This document shows, in pieces, positions 32,269 through 36,615 of a DNA stretch of 36,615 bases (its first letter is position 1; the number at the start of each line of letters is the position of its first letter). Source of the stretch: RGIG4140 sp045635565 (GTDB lineage: Bacteria > Pseudomonadota > Alphaproteobacteria > CAAHEQ01 > UBA3637). Under the pieces are notes generated by a model. That model was not told the DNA's origin and did no database searches. It saw only the letters and a list, made by a program, of their open reading frames with translations. Position numbers and translations under genes: made by a program. Location of the stretch: NCBI GenBank assembly GCA_045635565.1, contig JAZTVX010000024.1, positions 1 to 36,615 on the forward strand, in the 5' to 3' direction.

Positions 32269-34935
32269 TTATTTCTTTTCATTGCGAACAGCGGCTTGTG
32301 CTGCTGCTAAACGAGCAATTGGAACACGATATGGAGAACAAGATACATATGTCAATCCGACACGATGACAGAAGTCAATTGTTTTCGGATCACCACCATG
32401 TTCACCACAGATACCTAACTTGATGTTTGGACGTGTTGCTTTGCCTTTTTCAACAGCAATTTGTACCAAAGCACCAACACCTTCTTGATCCAAAGAAGCA
32501 AACGGATCTTGTTCGTAGATGCCTTTTTGGACATATTCAGGTAAGAATGCACCAGCGTCGTCACGGCTCATACCCAAAGTTGTTTGAGTTAAGTCATTTG
32601 TACCAAAACTGAAGAATTCAGCACTTTCAGCAATTTTGTCTGCTGTAATGGCTGCACGAGGTAATTCGATCATTGTACCAACATGGTATTCAAAAGTTTT
32701 ACCTTTTTCGGCCATAACGGCTTCGGCAACGCTAACAACAACAGATTTTGCTAAGTCTAATTCTTTCTTTGTCCCGACTAACGGAATCATGATTTCAGGA
32801 ACAATTGTATTGCCTGTTTTTTCCATGACGTTAACAGCGGCTTCAAAAACAGCACGTGCTTGCATTTCATTGATTTCCGGATAAGTAACGCCTAAACGGC
32901 AACCACGGTGACCCAACATTGGGTTGGCTTCATGCAATTTAGCTGTACGAGCAGCAATTTCTTCTACTGATACACCTAATTCACGTGCAATTTCTTCTTG
33001 TTCTTCACGTTTGTTCGGCAAGAATTCATGCAAAGGCGGATCCAAGAAACGAATTGTTACCGGTAAACCTTCCATGATTGTGAACAAATCTGTAAAGTCT
33101 TGACGTTGATACGGCAATAATTTATCCAATGCTTTACGACGATCTTCAACCGTGTGAGCCAAAATCATTTCACGCATGTGGTTAATACGTGCCGGATCAA
33201 AGAACATGTGTTCCGTACGACACAAACCGATACCTTCAGCACCAAAATCACGTGCTGTTTTAGCATCTAATGGTGTTTCAGCATTTGTACGAACACCCAA
33301 TGTACGGACTTCATCAACCCAACCCATGAATTCACCAAAGTTGCCAGTCATTTCAGGTAAAACTAATTTTAAAGCACCATTCATGACTTGCCCTGTTGTA
33401 CCGTCAATAGAAATCATATCGCCTTCATTGATAACAACATCACCAACTTTTAATGTTTTGGCATCGTAGTCAATTCGTAAATCAGAAACACCGGATACAC
33501 AAGGTTTACCCATACCACGAGCAACAACGGCAGCGTGTGATGTCATACCACCACGAGCAGTTAAAATACCTTGTGATACGTGCATACCGGCAATATCTTC
33601 CGGAGATGTTTCAACACGAACCAAGATTACTTTTTTGCCTTCTTCAGCAGCTTTTTCAGCATCTTCTGCTGAAAATACGACTTGACCGACAGCAGCACCC
33701 GGAGATGCAGGTAAGCCTGTTGCTAAAACATTGCGTTTTTCTGATTTATCAAACATCGGGTGTAATAATTGATCTAATTGCGGGGCTTCGACACGCATAA
33801 TGGCTGTTTTTTTATCAATTAAACCTTCTTTAACCATTTCAACGGCAATACGTAATGCGGCTGTACCTGTACGTTTACCGTTACGTGTTTGTAACATCCA
33901 CAATTTACCGTCTTGAATAGTAAATTCCATATCTTGCATGTCTTTGTAATGTGCTTCTAATTTTGCACGAATGTCACACAATTCTTTAAAAAGAACGGGG
34001 AATTCTTCTTCCATGCAAGGCATATCCGTACCGCTGCGATCTTTGACTAATTTGGTCATCGGTTGTGGTGTACGAATACCGGCAACAACGTCTTCACCTT
34101 GTGCATTTTTCAAATATTCGCCATAGAAATAGTTTTCACCTGTAGCCGGGTCACGAGAGAAACAAACACCTGTAGCAGATGTGTCACCATAGTTACCAAA
34201 GACCATTGTTTGAACGTTAACCGCTGTACCCCAGTCGCCCGGAATGTTGTTGAGTTTACGATAGTAAATGGCACGATCAACCATCCAAGAACTAAATACA
34301 GCACCGATACCACCCCATAATTGTTCAATTGGATCCTGTGGCAACGGATGACCATCTTTTTCACAAATTTCTTTATATTCTTTAATGACTTCTTTGAGTT
34401 GTTCAACCGTCATTTGGTTGTCAAATTGGTAGCCGTTTTCTTCACGAACACGATCCAAAACTGCTTCAAATTTTGAACTATGAACACCCATAACAACGTC
34501 ACCGTACATTTGAATGAAACGACGATAACTGTCATAAGCAAATTTCGGATTGCCAGATTTTTCAGCTAAACCGACAACTGTTTCATCATTTAAACCTAAG
34601 TTCAAAACCGTATCCATCATACCCGGCATGGAAACACGGGCACCAGAACGAACGGAGAATAAAAGCGGGTTTTTCGGATCGCCGAATTTTTTACCCATTT
34701 TTTCTTCGATTTGAGCCAAGGCTGCTAAAACCTGATCTTTCAAGTCAGCCGGATATGAATGATTGTTATCATAGTAATATGTACAAACTTCTGTTGTGAT
34801 TGTAAATCCCGGAGGAACAGGAACGCCAACACGGCTCATTTCAGCCAAGTTAGCACCTTTACCACCAAGCAAGTTACGCATGCTGGCATCGCCTTCTGCT
34901 TTACCATCACCAAAAGTATAAACCCATTTTGTCAT
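32269..34935 (-). CDS. ppdK: Pyruvate, phosphate dikinase
   Basis: Interconverts pyruvate, ATP and phosphate with PEP, AMP and pyrophosphate; in bacteria it works in gluconeogenesis or pyrophosphate-linked glycolysis. The three domains are complete: the N-terminal ATP-grasp domain (YTFGDGKAEGDASMRNLLGGKGANLAEMS and SVRSGARVSMPGMMDT), the swivelling phosphohistidine domain with H467 in GGMTSHAAVVARGMGKPC, and the C-terminal PEP/pyruvate barrel (GIGLCRTEHMFF, SFGTNDLTQ, and LGICGEHGGDP with the catalytic cysteine). The length of 888 is normal. AAAGGA precedes the ATG. The PEP it can make also feeds the regulatory PTS encoded 10 kb away, but a link is inference. Confidence 0.98.
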   Translation of the reverse strand: MTKWVYTFGDGKAEGDASMRNLLGGKGANLAEMSRVGVPVPPGFTITTEVCTYYYDNNHSYPADLKDQVLAALAQIEEKMGKKFGDPKNPLLFSVRSGARVSMPGMMDTVLNLGLNDETVVGLAEKSGNPKFAYDSYRRFIQMYGDVVMGVHSSKFEAVLDRVREENGYQFDNQMTVEQLKEVIKEYKEICEKDGHPLPQDPIEQLWGGIGAVFSSWMVDRAIYYRKLNNIPGDWGTAVNVQTMVFGNYGDTSATGVCFSRDPATGENYFYGEYLKNAQGEDVVAGIRTPQPMTKLVKDRSGTDMPCMEEEFPVLFKELCDIRAKLEAHYKDMQDMEFTIQDGKLWMLQTRNGKRTGTAALRIAVEMVKEGLIDKKTAIMRVEAPQLDQLLHPMFDKSEKRNVLATGLPASPGAAVGQVVFSAEDAEKAAEEGKKVILVRVETSPEDIAGMHVSQGILTARGGMTSHAAVVARGMGKPCVSGVSDLRIDYDAKTLKVGDVVINEGDMISIDGTTGQVMNGALKLVLPEMTGNFGEFMGWVDEVRTLGVRTNAETPLDAKTARDFGAEGIGLCRTEHMFFDPARINHMREMILAHTVEDRRKALDKLLPYQRQDFTDLFTIMEGLPVTIRFLDPPLHEFLPNKREEQEEIARELGVSVEEIAARTAKLHEANPMLGHRGCRLGVTYPEINEMQARAVFEAAVNVMEKTGNTIVPEIMIPLVGTKKELDLAKSVVVSVAEAVMAEKGKTFEYHVGTMIELPRAAITADKIAESAEFFSFGTNDLTQTTLGMSRDDAGAFLPEYVQKGIYEQDPFASLDQEGVGALVQIAVEKGKATRPNIKLGICGEHGGDPKTIDFCHRVGLTYVSCSPYRVPIARLAAAQAAVRNEKK

Positions 34936-34969
34936 TACATTTATTCCTTTGTTATTATGTTTACGAAAA

Positions 34970-34990
34970 CCACAGATACGATATCTATGG
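34970..34990. promoter_or_regulatory. Inverted repeat in the ppdK leader
   Basis: CCACAGATA, a 3-base centre, then TATCTATGG: eight of nine positions pair. It lies 35-55 bases upstream of the ppdK start and could be an operator or a leader hairpin. No regulator is assigned. Confidence 0.35.
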
Positions 34991-35074
34991 AAAAATATAT
35001 TTTTTTCTTCATTCGTTTAGCATTTTTTCATGTTGATTGCAAGTGCTTTTTTGGATAAAATTAAAATAAAATTA

Positions 35075-35103
35075 TTGACAAAACAAAGACTTTGTTGTAC
35101 TAT
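35075..35103 (+). promoter_or_regulatory. Probable promoter of the ankyrin-like gene
   Basis: TTGACA (35075-35080), a 17-base spacer and TACTAT (35098-35103), 41 bases before the start codon at 35145. Confidence 0.6.
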
Positions 35104-35144
35104 GTAAAAAATATGATTAAATATGCAAGATGAAGGGAAATAAA

Positions 35145-36173
35145 ATGTCTGAAAATATGATGGCACAAAACGATGTATATAGCGAAAGTGAAATAAAATA
35201 TGTCAATATTATTGATTTGATTCGATCACATGCTGAACAAAAAATTGAATGGGGCACAATGAAAGAGGCAATTCAGCAGGCACATTACTCTAACTTGTTA
35301 TTTTTAAAAAAAGCTGATTTGCAGACGAAAATGTCTTTGGATTTTTGTGGTGAAACGACAACAAGAAGTTGTGTTGAGGAATTGGCAATGCAAATGATGT
35401 TTGATACGAATGTATCTCCCCTTATCATTGCTATGGATAATCATGATGATGAATTGGTTGATTTATTGCTATCACAATATGGAAAAGATGCTATTTTAGA
35501 TGATGGTGATGTTTTATCGGAAGCACTTTATGAACGTTATCTGGATAAAATTTTGAATTATGTTGATAATAATTCTGAAGAAATGAAGCCGTTTTTATTT
35601 TCGGCTTTTGAGCGAGTTTGTCAAGATATGACAAAAGACAAAGAATGGGTTGCCGAGGAAGGCAAGAAAATTGTTTCTCTTTTCCCGAATGCTGAAAAAT
35701 ATACGGATAAAGAAGGACGTTGTTTTTTAAGTGTTGCCGTTGAAAATAAACAACTTCCGCTGTGTCTGGATTTACTCGAACGGGGGCACAGTCCGGTTGC
35801 ATATGCTAATCAGTATTATACAGAAACTGTTTTTGATATTGCTTGTTATCAAAAAGCATTACGTCCGAAAGATATTATTTGTCAGGGTATTGTTGATGCC
35901 TTACGACAAAAAATTCCGTCTCAACAGTTAAGTTATTGGCGTGAAAAAGAACAATATCATGAACAAACCGTTGCTCAATCCAGAAAATTAAATGCTTTAT
36001 TGATAGGAGGTATGGTTGCTCTTGTTGCTGCAGCAGCGTGGTTTGGTGTAAAGGTCAAAGGGGCAATACAACAGATTAACGAAGAACGTATTGAAAAATC
36101 TATAAAAAAGCACGATGAGCCGATTGATTCGCATGTTTTTATGATGCGAGAAGGTCGTGTGAATCAAGCATAA
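35145..36173 (+). CDS. Ankyrin-like repeat protein with C-terminal membrane anchor
   Basis: A 342-residue protein without an assigned function. No signal peptide is present. Two segments look like ankyrin repeats: SPLIIAMDNHDDELVDLLLSQ (about residues 87-107) and CFLSVAVENKQLPLCLDLLERG (about 196-217). The regions between are helical. One hydrophobic segment (about 284-302, ALLIGGMVALVAAAAWFGV) follows basic residues, which predicts a cytosolic repeat domain and a 40-residue tail outside. This topology resembles that of the three paralogues at 8467-11232, although I see no sequence match. AAGGGA sets the start at ATG 35145; the ATG at 35130 lies before that site. The role is probably a protein-binding one. 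Confidence 0.65.
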   Translation: MSENMMAQNDVYSESEIKYVNIIDLIRSHAEQKIEWGTMKEAIQQAHYSNLLFLKKADLQTKMSLDFCGETTTRSCVEELAMQMMFDTNVSPLIIAMDNHDDELVDLLLSQYGKDAILDDGDVLSEALYERYLDKILNYVDNNSEEMKPFLFSAFERVCQDMTKDKEWVAEEGKKIVSLFPNAEKYTDKEGRCFLSVAVENKQLPLCLDLLERGHSPVAYANQYYTETVFDIACYQKALRPKDIICQGIVDALRQKIPSQQLSYWREKEQYHEQTVAQSRKLNALLIGGMVALVAAAAWFGVKVKGAIQQINEERIEKSIKKHDEPIDSHVFMMREGRVNQA

Positions 36174-36208
36174 AATACACGGTTGAAGTAATACGAAAAG
36201 AGTCCAAA

Positions 36209-36406
36209 ATGAAACTGTTTTTTATGAGTGTATTAATCATTATGGTCATGAAAGGGGTTGCTTATATCATATGCCCGGGATTTATCAAACGAATGGCCTT
36301 TATTTTGATTGAAACAAAAGAAACACAAATTGTTGTTTACGGGTGGATTTTAGTTTTTGTTTCATTTATTGTTTGGTTAAGTTATGTTCGGCATATGTCA
36401 TATTGA
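36209..36406 (+). CDS. Small membrane protein, DUF2065/YjeT-like
   Basis: A 65-residue protein with two hydrophobic helices (about residues 3-22 and 41-59). The pattern VMKGVAYIICPGFIKRMAFILIE, then a short polar turn and YGWILVFVSFIVWL, fits the DUF2065 (YjeT) family, where the first helix is followed by P-x-x-x-x-x-M and the second by a hydrophobic end. The function of the family is unknown. It lies 35 bases after the ankyrin-like gene; the ribosome binding site is weak (AAAGAG). A terminator follows at 36446. Confidence 0.7.
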   Translation: MKLFFMSVLIIMVMKGVAYIICPGFIKRMAFILIETKETQIVVYGWILVFVSFIVWLSYVRHMSY

Positions 36407-36445
36407 CAAAAGTCAATTTATTTTAGTATTTGATTAACAGAAAAA

Positions 36446-36487
36446 ATCCCCGAAAATTGTGTTTCCAATTTTTGGGGCTTTTTTTAT
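36446..36487 (+). terminator. Rho-independent terminator
   Basis: CCCCGAAAATTG (36448-36459) pairs with CAATTTTTGGGG (36466-36477) with one U-G pair, a 6-base loop and a long T-run after it. It ends the ankyrin-like/DUF2065 unit; the A-run upstream would also serve the minus-strand gene beyond it. Confidence 0.88.
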
Positions 36488-36527
36488 TCTGATACTATAT
36501 ATTAAAGACTTTCAGTATAAGAACTTG

Positions 36528-36615
36528 TTATGCTTTCTTTTTTTCTTTTCGTTGTTTTTTATTTGCATCAGTTTCATCATTTTTGTCATTCGTATCCTTT
36601 TTGGTGACAATAATG
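36528..36615 (-). CDS. C-terminal end of an unidentified gene (cut by window edge)
   Basis: On the minus strand an open frame enters from the window's right edge and ends at TAA (36528-36530). The visible 28 or so residues are very lysine-rich and acidic (ending in QRKEKKKA), like a disordered tail. It faces a shared terminator, which supports it being a real gene end. The family cannot be told from this fragment. Confidence 0.5.
   Translation of the reverse strand, partial: IIVTKKDTNDKNDETDANKKQRKEKKKA

Noticed and set aside
1..36615. CRISPR array, insertion sequence or prophage
   Set aside because: No regularly spaced direct repeats, transposase or integrase motifs, or phage structural genes were seen on either strand.

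Overview
The window is an AT-rich stretch of a bacterial chromosome, almost fully coding and written in the standard code (TGA is used as a stop). The gene families point to an alphaproteobacterium: folate-type TrmFO, a DusB/TrkA pair, an HTH regulator of the type common in that class, an F1 operon separated from the Fo genes, a ManX-type EIIA next to HPr, prmA followed by a long Xaa-Pro aminopeptidase, and PPDK. The low GC and the secreted cysteine-rich lectin-like protein would fit uncultured host-associated or gut lineages, but that placement is inference. I see no insertion sequence, integrase, CRISPR array, rRNA or phage gene. No gap between genes exceeds 300 bases.

Layout. 1-8400: a small secreted cysteine-rich protein; trmFO on the minus strand; then a tightly packed plus-strand series of a Sel1-repeat secreted protein, dusB, trkA and mfd. 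8400-12300: three tandem paralogous single-pass membrane proteins of unknown function, a convergent YgjP-type metallopeptidase and a small membrane protein. 12447-17309: the F1-ATPase operon. 17334-21190: an intergenic stretch with nested inverted repeats, an HTH regulator, an RNA uracil methyltransferase, lysS, a small DUF4282-like membrane protein and tRNA-Arg(CCU). 21284-27130: PTS EIIA and HPr, prmA, an aminopeptidase, smpB and aspS. 27176-31560: an RND-type adaptor without a pump, a coupled unknown membrane protein, and a three-gene phosphorelay (HPt, OmpR-type regulator, EnvZ-type kinase). 31600-36615: Hsp20 and ppdK on the minus strand, an ankyrin-like membrane protein, a DUF2065 protein, and the tail of one more minus-strand gene.

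The most striking observation is in the ATP synthase operon. No separate delta gene (atpH) precedes atpA. Instead the alpha subunit opens with about 88 residues that align well with the C-terminal domain of delta/OSCP, the part that contacts the peripheral stalk. The delta N-terminal domain, which normally docks on alpha, is absent. The operon reads [delta C-domain-alpha]-gamma-beta-epsilon, and gamma and epsilon are also enlarged. This suggests an F1 with a covalently wired stator connection.

Secondary points are the uncharacterised paralogue trio, the loss of ntrBC/ntrYX and hfq from the usual dusB...trkA locus, an AspRS with the residue typical of non-discriminating enzymes, a U-U mismatch in the tRNA T-stem, and a recurring TTGACA-N17 promoter pattern. 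All homology statements come from reading motifs by eye; no searches were run.
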